The position numbers were made by a program, and so were the translations under genes. A stretch of DNA of 64,000 nucleotides from COE1 sp949066965 (GTDB lineage Bacteria > Bacillota > Clostridia > Lachnospirales > Lachnospiraceae). The notes under the pieces were generated by a model that saw only the letters and a program-made list of their open reading frames with translations, did no database searches and was not told where the DNA came from. Where the stretch lies: assembly GCA_949066965.1 (NCBI GenBank), contig CARTDA010000006.1, positions 62,001 through 126,000 on the forward strand, given 5' to 3'. The first letter of the stretch is position 1, and the number at the start of each line of letters is the position of its first letter. Positions 43,533 to 52,744 of the stretch are shown here, piece by piece.

Positions 43533-43844
43533 TTATATCTTTATGTCGAAGCCTCCCTCGGACTTTGTGACGACCTTTCCGTCACTCTTTAGCTTCTTCC
43601 TGCGTTTTCCCCCATCGCCGGAATAGCCATTATGCCCTTTTTCCTTGGCATCAAAACGCTCCTCCTTAAACAGTGCCTCATCGGAATGCACTACCTGTTT
43701 TGCCCTTTGCTGTTCCTTTTTCTCCTCCTGAACCTGAATATTGCCCTGATCCACCATCCCCTTTTCTACCTGCTTTACCTGGTTGTGCAGGACATTGTCG
43801 GTCTGTTGTATGCTTCCGTTCAGTAATATTGGACTAATTGCCAT
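43533..43844 (-). CDS. small flagellar-operon protein of unknown function
   Basis: A 103-residue hydrophilic protein, rich in Lys, Glu and Gln, with no membrane span or known motif (MAISPILLNGSIQQTDNVLHNQ). It resembles small proteins seen between fapA-like and DUF6115 genes in related genomes, though I cannot name a family. Spacing and strand make it part of the operon. The composition suggests a soluble, partly disordered protein. Confidence 0.6.
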   Translation of the reverse strand: MAISPILLNGSIQQTDNVLHNQVKQVEKGMVDQGNIQVQEEKKEQQRAKQVVHSDEALFKEERFDAKEKGHNGYSGDGGKRRKKLKSDGKVVTKSEGGFDIKI

Positions 43845-43914
43845 CTATTATCCCTCCCTCTTGAAAGCTTATCCGCTTTATTTTAATACATTTTCTCCAA
43901 AAAGGCAATAGCCC

Positions 43915-45504
43915 CTACAAAGTTGTAGAGGCTATATCCGCACCTTTTTTTATTAAGGTACAAAATGTATACTCGCTTTTTATGTTCATCGAGGTTCCCA
44001 ATATGCTCACCGACACCCCCTGGTACATGGTGCCGCGTACATTGATGCGCGCCTCGCCATGTACCTTTAGCATTTTGTCAAGCGTCTCGATTTCATTTAA
44101 CTCTTCCTGAACCTTCGCCTGTGCATCAGCCAGCGTCATTTGCAGCATCCTGGCATTTTTTATCTGTTCAGGCGTAAGCCTTACGCCAGCTTTTAACTTT
44201 TTGGCTGTGTCTTCTACCACTTTCTTCATCTGTGGTATCGTCTTTGACTTCTCACCGACACTTTTTTGCAGTTCCGCAAGCCTTTTTTTGGCGCTCAGGT
44301 CGGTTCCGACCTCAATGATTGTAGCTGCCCCCATCGGCGATCCGACATTTCTTGCATTGACAGCATTCTTTGCAACAATGCGTCCTCCGGTAATCAGTCC
44401 CTTGCCTGCATCCGCATTGACAGTTGTCCCCGCTGACACCTTGGCATTTAATATCTGCTCTGCTTCCACATAGCCTTCCGCTTCCACTTCGGCAGCAGAG
44501 ATAAATTTTGCAACAACGTTTCCGCCAGCCTTTAGTTTTCCCTTGTTCTGCCCATGCATGCCGCGGGCAATGATAATGTCTCCGCCGGCCTCTATTGTTG
44601 CCCCCTCCACGACACCGCTCACCATCACATTGCCATCTGTCTTAATGCTGAAGTTCTCACAGACATTCCCTTTTACTTCCACATTTCCATGATACTCTAT
44701 GTTGCCGGTCGCAGTCCCTACATTTTCCACGCTGTATACATCCGTGACAAAAACCGTGCCATTTACCAGCGACGCATGACCGTCCACCATGCTCTTGAGC
44801 TGTAGCCTGTCCTCTGAAATCTCAAGATTCCTTCCATGGGAAAAGGTCATTTTGTGCACCTCTCGAGCCAGAAGGACATTGCCATATACATCGAATCCGT
44901 TCTCGCCCCTTTCCTCCGGAATAATCTCCGCAAGAACCTGTCCCTGCGTACACTGATGAAGCTTATTTAGCTTAAAGAAATCTACCGTCCCATCTTCCCT
45001 CAGCTCCGGACGCGAATTGTTGTTTGTGTCAAAATGGTACACAATGGACGCGTCACGTCCTGCTGTAGGCAGCTTCCCCCTTGCAACTACAATGTCCGTA
45101 CAATATGGCCGCTGCTCGACTGCCATCTTTATCGCTTCTTCATCAATTCCCGCCTTTATCTTTGCCTTGTTTATAAGCTCCATGATATGAGCCTTACTTG
45201 TGGCCAGTCCTCCTGCGCTTGGCGGAAAAATCCTCAATATTGCCGTCATCTTGTCAGCCATCACCTGGATGTCACATTTCTCGTCCACTGGCGACAATTT
45301 CATTGGAGCCAAAAAAAGGACTGTCTCTTCCTCTTCCAGCGAGCAAAGGGCTGAATTCAGTGCCACAACATCATATGGTACACCAATGATATTAAGATAC
45401 TCTTTTAATTCTGCCTGCCGTATTTTTTCACCGTCCCCAATCGGAGGGCAAAGCAGCAGGCTTACGCCTTTTTCGTCTATCTGTAACTGAAAATATCCAT
45501 TCAT
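43915..45504 (-). CDS. FapA/DUF342 family protein
   Basis: A 529-residue cytoplasmic protein of the DUF342 (FapA) family, linked to flagellar assembly or polarity in other bacteria. The middle holds beta-helix-like repeats such as VEVKGNVCENFSIKTDGNVMV, GATIEAGGDIIIARGMHGQN and VVAKFISAAEVEAEGYVEAEQI. A coiled-coil segment follows, with ELQKSVGEKSKTIPQMKKVVEDTAKK. It lies 123 bp after fliA in the same operon. No enzyme motif is seen. Confidence 0.88.
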   Translation of the reverse strand: MNGYFQLQIDEKGVSLLLCPPIGDGEKIRQAELKEYLNIIGVPYDVVALNSALCSLEEEETVLFLAPMKLSPVDEKCDIQVMADKMTAILRIFPPSAGGLATSKAHIMELINKAKIKAGIDEEAIKMAVEQRPYCTDIVVARGKLPTAGRDASIVYHFDTNNNSRPELREDGTVDFFKLNKLHQCTQGQVLAEIIPEERGENGFDVYGNVLLAREVHKMTFSHGRNLEISEDRLQLKSMVDGHASLVNGTVFVTDVYSVENVGTATGNIEYHGNVEVKGNVCENFSIKTDGNVMVSGVVEGATIEAGGDIIIARGMHGQNKGKLKAGGNVVAKFISAAEVEAEGYVEAEQILNAKVSAGTTVNADAGKGLITGGRIVAKNAVNARNVGSPMGAATIIEVGTDLSAKKRLAELQKSVGEKSKTIPQMKKVVEDTAKKLKAGVRLTPEQIKNARMLQMTLADAQAKVQEELNEIETLDKMLKVHGEARINVRGTMYQGVSVSILGTSMNIKSEYTFCTLIKKGADIASTTL

Positions 45505-45589
45505 ATAAGTCTCCGTTCCTGCCCAGATTCATAAAACATGGGCACAAGTACTAATGTTCTTTACACAAATCTGTTTCCATGTCATGAAT

Positions 45590-45627
45590 GTATAGTAAAC
45601 GGCAAATGCTTTTGTCGTTTACTATAC
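45590..45627 (-). other. hairpin abutting the fliA stop codon
   Basis: GTATAGTAAACG and its complement pair over 12 bp with a 14-base loop, directly after the fliA stop. There is no U-tract after it on the minus strand, so it may protect or process the upstream mRNA rather than terminate. Confidence 0.6.
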
Positions 45628-46392
45628 CTATTGCACCAATATTCCAATATAGCTGCCCATCTTTGTCTTCATTTTTTGCAGTGCTTTTGTGTGCAGCTGA
45701 GAAATCCTTGATTCCGATACCTCCAGCACACGACTGATTTCTTTCAGCGTAAGTTCCTCATAATAATAAAGAAGGATTACTTTTTTTTCTTTCTCCGTCA
45801 AAAGTTCCAGTGCTTCCTGAAGCACTTCCTTCAACTCATTTTTTTCTATCACACCCTCTGGTGTGTCAAATCCCGAACTGATACTCTTGTCTGACGAAAT
45901 ATCATTTCCCTGTTCCACATATTCATTTAAGGATATCATATTGTCTGCCTTAACCTGCATCTGCCAATCCAGCAGTTCATCCTCGCTAATGCCCATATAT
46001 GCAGCAATTTCAGCTTCTGTAGCAGGTTTTCCGTTGCGCCGCTCAAGCTCTTTCATCGCCGTATCAAGCTGCTTCTGACGCTGCCTTATAGTACGTGGTA
46101 TCCAGTCCATCTTCCGGATCTGATCAAGGATAGCTCCACGGATACGCAGACTTGCATATGTCTCAAACTTAACTTCCTTGCTTGTGTCAAACTTATCAAT
46201 GGCATCAATCAGACCGAATACCCCATAACTAACCAGATCCTCATACTCTACATTGTAACCCAGATACATGCTCAGTCGTCCCGCCACTACCTTTACCAAC
46301 GGTGCATATTCCAAAATGAGCTTCTCCCTCAAATCTGAAGTTTTCAGTCTGGCATAGTCTTCCCAAAGTCTCTTACGTGCTGCATCGTTCAT
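45628..46392 (-). CDS. fliA: flagellar sigma factor FliA (sigma-28)
   Basis: This alternative sigma factor turns on late flagellar and chemotaxis genes. The 254-residue protein has sigma region 2 (VAGRLSMYLGYNVEYEDLVSYGVFGLIDAIDKFD), region 3 (RKMDWIPRTIRQRQKQLDTA) and region 4 (KKVILLYYYEELTLKEISRVLEVSESRISQLHTKAL). This matches the FliA/WhiG group. It lies within the fla/che operon downstream of a small membrane gene. The expected anti-sigma factor FlgM is not in the window. Confidence 0.95.
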   Translation of the reverse strand: MNDAARKRLWEDYARLKTSDLREKLILEYAPLVKVVAGRLSMYLGYNVEYEDLVSYGVFGLIDAIDKFDTSKEVKFETYASLRIRGAILDQIRKMDWIPRTIRQRQKQLDTAMKELERRNGKPATEAEIAAYMGISEDELLDWQMQVKADNMISLNEYVEQGNDISSDKSISSGFDTPEGVIEKNELKEVLQEALELLTEKEKKVILLYYYEELTLKEISRVLEVSESRISQLHTKALQKMKTKMGSYIGILVQ

Positions 46393-46483
46393 GTTATTCC
46401 CCCATTATACAACAGTCCAGATTCCCTGCTGTAAATCTGTCCGGACCGTTTTCCCGTTATACAATGTTGTCTGAGCTAATTAT

Positions 46484-46921
46484 TTACATCTGAGCATCAT
46501 CCTCATAGTTTTCCATTTCAGATGTGGTGTCTTCTGCCGCATAATCCGCAAGCTCCTCGTCAGAATATCCCTCCGAGTAATCATTTTCCGTATCCTCTGA
46601 CATAAATCCGTCCGCGTCCACACCTTCCTCTGCATTATCCTGCCCATCGCCTTCAAATGCCACAACGCTCCCTGTTAAATCACCATTCTTTCTTGCTGCC
46701 TGAACCATTTTATCCAATTCATATGTAGGTATAATACGTGGCCTGATAGATGCATAGATATATCTTATTACATCACCGATGATATAAAATATCACCAGAA
46801 CAATCAGAAGTCCCCATAACATTCTTGTCAGTTCAAATCCCCTTATATACATAATTATAGATGCTATCGCACCTGCCAGAAGCATGAAAAACGGTGTGAT
46901 AAGACCTGTCTTATTTCCCAT
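46484..46921 (-). CDS. small membrane protein of unknown function
   Basis: A 145-residue protein with two N-terminal spans (LITPFFMLLAGAIASIIMYI and LLIVLVIFYIIGDVIRYIY) and a cytoplasmic, highly acidic tail with many Asp and Glu (EDTENDYSEGYSDEEL). It is between cheD and fliA. It is not recognised as a named family, but its place suggests a regulatory or structural role in motility. Similar small proteins are common here in Lachnospiraceae. Confidence 0.65.
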   Translation of the reverse strand: MGNKTGLITPFFMLLAGAIASIIMYIRGFELTRMLWGLLIVLVIFYIIGDVIRYIYASIRPRIIPTYELDKMVQAARKNGDLTGSVVAFEGDGQDNAEEGVDADGFMSEDTENDYSEGYSDEELADYAAEDTTSEMENYEDDAQM

Positions 46922-46966
46922 TATGTTATCCCCTTAATATCTTCCAACTCTTCCCAGTTCCATTCC

Positions 46967-47452
46967 CTATATTGTTTTCTCCGGCTTACCAGCTGAACGG
47001 ATTACCAGATCACCCGTCTCAGGATAAAAAACAATAGTGCGACCATAATTAAGTCCTGTATCCTGGGCTTTCAAGGGAATCCCAAGTTCCCTTAATTTTC
47101 TCTTGCTTGCCTCTACATTTCTCTCTCCGACACGTACCATATCCGATTTGTTCTGAAAGGCAAACATCTGCGCCCCGCCTGCTATCTTTGCCTCAAGCCT
47201 TCCTTTTCTGCCTCCCATTGCCAGTATCTTTTTGACGAGATCCTCAATTCCCGTATCGGCAAATTTTGCCCTGTTTGAATTATTCTCTATCTGTCTGCTG
47301 TCCGGAAGCATGGCATGTGCCAACCCACCGACCTTTGCCACCGGATCCCTGATACATATCCCCACACAGGAACCAAGTCCCAGTGTTGTTATCCCCTCAG
47401 GGCTTTTGCACACGTTCAAGTCAGCCATCCCTACTTTAACTATATTCGCCAT
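46967..47452 (-). CDS. cheD: chemoreceptor glutamine deamidase CheD
   Basis: CheD deamidates receptor glutamines and activates CheC. The 161-residue protein has the catalytic Cys in LGLGSCVGICIRD, the His in GGLAHAMLPDS and the later GGAQMF. These fit the CheD Cys-His-Thr triad. It follows cheC by 55 bp, the standard pairing. Length is normal. Confidence 0.95.
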   Translation of the reverse strand: MANIVKVGMADLNVCKSPEGITTLGLGSCVGICIRDPVAKVGGLAHAMLPDSRQIENNSNRAKFADTGIEDLVKKILAMGGRKGRLEAKIAGGAQMFAFQNKSDMVRVGERNVEASKRKLRELGIPLKAQDTGLNYGRTIVFYPETGDLVIRSAGKPEKTI

Positions 47453-47507
47453 TGCTCACTATGCCCCTTCTCTAAAATTCGTACCGCGCATCTAAGAATG
47501 TGTACCG

Positions 47508-48128
47508 TTATATTGGCATTCCCAATGCTCCCAACATCTTTGAGTATGAGTCAAGATCCGGCATAAGGATAAAATAACCATTCAAATCCACATCATCCGT
47601 AAATACAGTCTGTATCAGAAGGATCTGATCGCCTATGATTCCAAACTCTATCGCCGGTACGCTTAAAATTGCATTCAACATATCAATATTTAAGTCCGGC
47701 ACGGATGGAATCATCTTAAGATTCGTCATCTGAGCCAGAGAATTTAAATAAGCCCCTGTAATAATATTGCCAATCTCTTTCATCGCTGATATCTCTATCT
47801 CGCTAAAACCACTCTCTGATGGTGGCATTCCCATAAGCTTTGACACAAGCGATTTGCCAGCATTCTGTTCCAAAATGAACATAATACTGCCTGTAATATC
47901 CCCCTCTACTGCCAGATAGATACCCACAACAAGCTGCTCTTCTCCACCCATGACTACACCGACATCCTTGAAGTCAAGAAGCCTTACCTGTGGAACTTTC
48001 ATATCCACCTTTGTCTGAAGCATCTGGGCAAGCGCTGTAGTCGCATTGCCTGCCCCGATGTTTCCCAGTTCCTTTAAGACATCATAATATTCCGTCGTAA
48101 CTTTCTCGAAACTTATATTTTCCGCCAT
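47508..48128 (-). CDS. cheC: chemotaxis phosphatase CheC
   Basis: CheC removes phosphate from CheY-P and binds CheD. The 206-residue protein has both phosphatase helices: ELGNIGAGNATTAL near residue 16 and EIGNIITGAYLNSL near residue 115, with the paired Glu and Asn residues. The ATG at 48128 is used because AGG lies 7 bases before it; a GTG 36 bp earlier is also in frame. It lies between cheW and cheD. Confidence 0.93.
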   Translation of the reverse strand: MAENISFEKVTTEYYDVLKELGNIGAGNATTALAQMLQTKVDMKVPQVRLLDFKDVGVVMGGEEQLVVGIYLAVEGDITGSIMFILEQNAGKSLVSKLMGMPPSESGFSEIEISAMKEIGNIITGAYLNSLAQMTNLKMIPSVPDLNIDMLNAILSVPAIEFGIIGDQILLIQTVFTDDVDLNGYFILMPDLDSYSKMLGALGMPI

Positions 48129-48177
48129 GATAAAACCTAAGCCTTTCCTTAATTCAAAAGTCACATTTTAATAGAGG

Positions 48178-48675
48178 TTATACGTCAACTATCTCCGAGA
48201 GTACTGATGTAATATCAAGTAGTGAAATCAGCTTTCCGTCCGCCTTGCCGACACCGGAAAGAAATCTCTCTTTTTCATCCTTTTCATACCCAATACGCTC
48301 AATATGCTCCTCGTCAAGCGTCACGACCTCTTTGACCTCATCAACCATCACACCAATTGATTCGTGCTGTTCGAGTGTAAGGATAATAATACGCGTCCGC
48401 TTTGTAACTTCATCTTCCGGAAGCCCCATCTTCAGCCTGAGACTGAGTGTCGGGATAACGACACCACGCACATTAATTACGCCCTTAATATAATCTGGTA
48501 CCTTCGGAACCCTCGTAATCTTTGACATCCTTATAATATTAGATATGTACTTGATATCAATGCCATACTGCTCACCGCCGAGCTGTGTCACGATAAACTG
48601 TGTTGTATTGCGTTCCGTGGGACGATTGAGACTCGCATTCCGCTTCTGTTCGTCCATTACTTTTACTTCATCCAT
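48178..48675 (-). CDS. cheW: chemotaxis adaptor CheW
   Basis: CheW links receptors to the kinase CheA. The 165-residue protein holds a full CheW domain: FIVTQLGGEQYGIDIKYISNI, TRVPKVPDYIKGVINVRGVVIPTLSLR and the C-terminal VGKADGKLISLLDI. The first 25 residues are a short leader before the domain. It follows cheA by 43 bp. Length and motifs are normal. Confidence 0.95.
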   Translation of the reverse strand: MDEVKVMDEQKRNASLNRPTERNTTQFIVTQLGGEQYGIDIKYISNIIRMSKITRVPKVPDYIKGVINVRGVVIPTLSLRLKMGLPEDEVTKRTRIIILTLEQHESIGVMVDEVKEVVTLDEEHIERIGYEKDEKERFLSGVGKADGKLISLLDITSVLSEIVDV

Positions 48676-48718
48676 GTTCTATGCCCTGCCTTTCCTTTTT
48701 CATCCATACAAGTTAGGA

Positions 48719-50854
48719 TTATATCAATGCATTGGTATCAAGAATCAGCGCCACTTCGCCATTGCCCAAAATGGTAGCACCGCTTATCATCTTTGGCACC
48801 TTGATATATTTGCCCATGGACTTGATAACCACTTCCTGCTGTCCGATAAGCTCATCCACAACCAAGCCTGCCAGCTTGTCACCCTTCTTAACAATAATAA
48901 CTGTAAGGTTTTTATTGCTGTTTTCCTCTGCGGACGGGATATCAAGAACATTTCTCAATCGGATAATCGGAATAACCGTCCCACGGATATGGATTACTTC
49001 TTTTGCCTGCACCAGCTTGATATCCTCCGGCAAAACATCCTCTATAGTCTGAATCGACCCAAGCGCTATCGCATACTTTTCATCACCGACAACAACCATG
49101 AGCGCCTGTATAATCGCAAGTGTCAGAGGAAGTCTGATAATCCATGAAGAACCTTCCCCAAAATGATTCTTTACCTCGACCTCGCCGCTCAGCGACTCAA
49201 TCTTTGACTTCACCACATCAAGACCCACGCCTCGACCTGACACGTCGGACACTTTTTTTGCGGTTGAAAAGCTTGGCAGGAACAGGAGGTCAATAATCTC
49301 TTTCTCTGTCATCGTCTCAGCCTGTTCCGGCGTTACAGTGCCTCGCTCAATCGCCTTGTTTCTGACAGCCTCCACATTGATTCCGCCACCGTCGTCCCGC
49401 ACTGCAATCACGACATTGTTTCCATCCTGATAGGCGTCAAGAAAAATAGAACCAACTTCAGGCTTGCCGTTTGCAATCCTGACATCATTTGGCTCAAGAC
49501 CGTGGTCTGCCGAATTTCTGAGCATATGCATCAGCGGATCGCCAATTTCATCAACAACAGTACGGTCAAGCTCTGTATCCTCACCTGTCATGTACAGCTC
49601 CATCTTTTTGCCAAGCTTCTTGGACAAATCCCGAATCATTCGCGGGAACTTTGCCACAACACTCTCGATTGGCACCATTCGCACCTTCATGACAGATTCA
49701 TGAAGGTTTGTCGTTACACTCTCAAGATATTCTATCTGTTCATTTACGGAATTGTTATCCCCCTTGCCTTCTGCCGCCGTCGCTGAAATCAACGAATTCT
49801 TTGCAATAATAAGTTCACTGACCAGATTCATCAGGTTGTCAAGCTTCTCGATATCCACCCTGACAGTTCTGTTCACTACTGGCTTCGCCGACGCTGTTGG
49901 CTTTGTCGTTGATGCCGCAGGTTTTGCCGGTGCTGCTGGTGCTGCCGCAGGAGCCGGCACTGCCGCCTTTACTTCCTCAGGAGCCTTTACCTCTACCTTT
50001 GCAGTTTCCGCTGCCTTTGCCGGTGCTGCCGCCATCTTATACTCTGCACAAAATGCTTCCTCTATCTCGGAGACACTCTTAACTGCATCCTTTATCTCAT
50101 CAGCAGTGTTCCCTGATATGAAAATAAGGCTGAACGTAAGCTCAAACTTTTCATCTTCTATATCCTGTGCTGTCGGCGATGATACTATAATCTCACCGAG
50201 CTTCTCAAGGGCTTTGAATACAAGAAATGCCCTCGCTGCCTTGAGCACACATGCCTCCTCAACATAAACAGTCACACCGTATACCTTCAGTCCCTCGGTG
50301 TATGCCTTCTCTATCAGCATTTTCTCTGTGTCATTAATCTTAATATCCTGCCATCTTTCGCCTTTGCCGCCCGAACCATCCGCAGTGCTACTCTCTGCCT
50401 TTGGTGCTGCGGGTTCAGCAGCGGGAGCTGCAGGCGCGGCAGATGCGCTGTCGCCCACCTTCACTTCACCGTTATTCTTCAATATGCTGTTCAGCGCATC
50501 TATCAAATCCTGATTGTCATTTGTTCCTTCTTCCGTTGTCTGCTGAATATTGTTGACATACTCCTCCAGTGCATCCAGACTCTTAAAGAGTATGTCAATC
50601 ATACCGGGCTGTACCTTAAACGTACCATTGCGGACTTCTGAAAACACATTCTCCATATCATGGGTAAGTGTCTGCATTCTCTTATATCCCATCGTTCCCG
50701 CCATGCCCTTCAGGGAATGAGCCGCCCTGAATATCTCATTGATTGTATCCATGTTTTCAGGATTCTGCTCCAGTTCCATAATCTGATCACTCAGATTTTG
50801 TAAATGCTCCTTTGATTCATCAAGGAAAATATCAAGATATTGACTAGTATCCAT
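48719..50854 (-). CDS. cheA: chemotaxis histidine kinase CheA
   Basis: The central chemotaxis kinase, 711 residues. The P1 domain has the phosphorylated His46 in FRAAHSLKGMAG. The P2 region is followed by an Ala/Pro-rich linker of about 40 residues. The dimerisation and kinase domains have HMLRNSADHGLE (N box), DDGGGI (G1) and GRGVGLDVV (G2). The C-terminal CheW-like domain ends VALILDTNALI. The gene begins directly after cheB with no gap, so the two are probably translated together. All expected motifs are present. Confidence 0.97.
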   Translation of the reverse strand: MDTSQYLDIFLDESKEHLQNLSDQIMELEQNPENMDTINEIFRAAHSLKGMAGTMGYKRMQTLTHDMENVFSEVRNGTFKVQPGMIDILFKSLDALEEYVNNIQQTTEEGTNDNQDLIDALNSILKNNGEVKVGDSASAAPAAPAAEPAAPKAESSTADGSGGKGERWQDIKINDTEKMLIEKAYTEGLKVYGVTVYVEEACVLKAARAFLVFKALEKLGEIIVSSPTAQDIEDEKFELTFSLIFISGNTADEIKDAVKSVSEIEEAFCAEYKMAAAPAKAAETAKVEVKAPEEVKAAVPAPAAAPAAPAKPAASTTKPTASAKPVVNRTVRVDIEKLDNLMNLVSELIIAKNSLISATAAEGKGDNNSVNEQIEYLESVTTNLHESVMKVRMVPIESVVAKFPRMIRDLSKKLGKKMELYMTGEDTELDRTVVDEIGDPLMHMLRNSADHGLEPNDVRIANGKPEVGSIFLDAYQDGNNVVIAVRDDGGGINVEAVRNKAIERGTVTPEQAETMTEKEIIDLLFLPSFSTAKKVSDVSGRGVGLDVVKSKIESLSGEVEVKNHFGEGSSWIIRLPLTLAIIQALMVVVGDEKYAIALGSIQTIEDVLPEDIKLVQAKEVIHIRGTVIPIIRLRNVLDIPSAEENSNKNLTVIIVKKGDKLAGLVVDELIGQQEVVIKSMGKYIKVPKMISGATILGNGEVALILDTNALI

Positions 50855-51964
50855 TTACCTGACCCCCACATTCATTATTATTTCCTGGGCCACGTCATCA
50901 AGTGCGACTACCTGATTGACCAATCCTGTCGCAGCGATTGCTTTGGGCATGCCGTACACAGTCGAAGATGCCTCATCCTGTGCAATGACGTGTATCTTTT
51001 TTGAAGTTTCCAAATTCACGATTCCCTTCGTTCCGTCAGCACCCATACCGGTCAGCACAACGCATACAATCTGAGCATAACTACTCGTCTTTAAAGATTC
51101 ATACATATAATTTGCGCACGGCTTAACCCCCTCCCTCGGAGGTTCGTCTGTATAAGTGATGGTTGCCCTTCCGCCCTTGGTAGCTACATTCATGTGTTTT
51201 CCACCCATGGATATATATACCACACCGTTTTCCAGCACATCACCCTCTGCCGCTTCCTTGACTTTTATCTTGCTGAGTGAATCAAGCCTTTCAGCCAGTG
51301 ACTGGGTAAATCCCTTCGGCATATGCTGGACAATCAGAACAGGCGCTGCAAGCTCTGCCGGCAATCTTGGCACAACACTCTGAAGAGCCTTTGGTCCTCC
51401 TGTCGAGCAGGCAAGCGCGACAATTTTCTGCCCTGCCACCGTAGGTTTTGTCTTTCTGACAATATTGACAAGCTTCTGCGTATTCTCCTCCTGTTTCTCC
51501 CTTGTCACGATTGGAGACACAGCAATGTTGGTCTGGCGGCTTGTAACAACCGCCTGGAGCGTGTCAAGGAACTTATCCTTAAACCCGCTGCTCTTCAGAT
51601 AAACAATGTTGACTGGTTTCTCTATGAAATCAATCGCCCCAAGGTCAAGCGCTTCCATCGTAACTGCCGCACCATCCCTTGTATCCGTACTCGCCATCAT
51701 GACACGCGCCCGGATTTTATCTCTCTGCAAGGCACGCAAAAGCTGAATCCCATTCATCTTGGGCATATTCACATCAAGGACAACGCCATCATACTGATTC
51801 TTTTTTAAGAGTTCATATGCTGCCTGACCGTCAAATGCCTGCTCCACTACCTGGAACCGTTCATCTGAATTTATTATATCACACATAACTCTTCTCATAA
51901 GTGCAGAATCATCAATTACAAGTATTTTTTTCTTTATTTTTGATGCATTTGAGTTAATTGTCAT
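50855..51964 (-). CDS. cheB: chemotaxis methylesterase/receiver CheB
   Basis: CheB demethylates receptors after phosphorylation by CheA. The 369-residue protein has a receiver with VIDDSALMRRVM and phospho-Asp in VVLDVNMPKMNG. Its methylesterase domain has ALACSTGGPKAL (Ser), IVQHMPKGFT (His) and LTGMGADGTKG (Asp). ATG at 51964 is used; a TTG at 51973 overlaps the ycgR stop and is an alternative. It lies between ycgR and cheA. CheR is not in the window. Confidence 0.93.
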   Translation of the reverse strand: MTINSNASKIKKKILVIDDSALMRRVMCDIINSDERFQVVEQAFDGQAAYELLKKNQYDGVVLDVNMPKMNGIQLLRALQRDKIRARVMMASTDTRDGAAVTMEALDLGAIDFIEKPVNIVYLKSSGFKDKFLDTLQAVVTSRQTNIAVSPIVTREKQEENTQKLVNIVRKTKPTVAGQKIVALACSTGGPKALQSVVPRLPAELAAPVLIVQHMPKGFTQSLAERLDSLSKIKVKEAAEGDVLENGVVYISMGGKHMNVATKGGRATITYTDEPPREGVKPCANYMYESLKTSSYAQIVCVVLTGMGADGTKGIVNLETSKKIHVIAQDEASSTVYGMPKAIAATGLVNQVVALDDVAQEIIMNVGVR

Positions 51965-51969
51965 ACTAT

Positions 51970-52695
51970 TCAACGACCCTTCCCATTCTTTCTATTTTTT
52001 CTTTCTTCATCAAAGATATATTTAATAATCTCTTCCCGCGTCATCGTGTCAATAAATTCAAACTTTACACGGTTTTCATACTCGTTTTCCCTATTTTCTA
52101 TCTCCCCTGAATAGACTACTTTCGCCGCCAGCAGGAATGACCTTTCTTTATCCACAATCGACAAATCGAAACTCATCAGGATAATGCTTCCCTCTTCAAA
52201 TTTCTGTCTTGATACAAACCGGGTTCCACCGCCGCTGATATCCACAATAACGCCTCTCGCCATGTTTTCCTCTGAGACAATAAACGTAAGCCCTTTGGCA
52301 AAAGCATCCACCTCCTGCCTGCTCATCTCCCGCACCATCATATCCACGATGCAGTTAAATCTATAATATTCCCTGCGTTGATATTTGTGAAGGTTGCTGA
52401 TGATCTCAACAACAAGAATATATGTACCATTTATTTTCTGCCTGTCAACAATTCTTACATCCGCCCTATACATACCACCATGCGAAAAAAAACACACATC
52501 ATACTCACCGTCTACCGGAAGCAGGACAAGTTTTGTCTGCTCCATCGGCATAACCAGCTCCAGTCGTCCATCGTCCTGAATATCATATACGGAAGACTTA
52601 TATGTCTTTACTCCCTCTGTACCATCAGGAAGCACCACACTGACTGTCGATTTCAATTCAATCTTATCTCCTGGTGATATAAATTTCTCTATCAT
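51970..52695 (-). CDS. ycgR: flagellar brake protein, YcgR-like PilZ
   Basis: YcgR-type proteins bind cyclic-di-GMP and slow the flagellar motor. The 241-residue protein has an N-terminal YcgR domain and a C-terminal PilZ domain with the RxxxR motif (RREYYR) and DISGGG, the cyclic-di-GMP binding signature. AGGAGG stands 5 bases before the ATG at 52695; the longer frame is rejected. It lies between the flhG and cheB genes. It is the most direct link between c-di-GMP and the motor in this window. Confidence 0.92.
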   Translation of the reverse strand: MIEKFISPGDKIELKSTVSVVLPDGTEGVKTYKSSVYDIQDDGRLELVMPMEQTKLVLLPVDGEYDVCFFSHGGMYRADVRIVDRQKINGTYILVVEIISNLHKYQRREYYRFNCIVDMMVREMSRQEVDAFAKGLTFIVSEENMARGVIVDISGGGTRFVSRQKFEEGSIILMSFDLSIVDKERSFLLAAKVVYSGEIENRENEYENRVKFEFIDTMTREEIIKYIFDEERKNRKNGKGR

Positions 52696-52744
52696 AGACT
52701 CCTCCTGATTATATATTTCATTCACACCTTCGTACCGCCTGACA

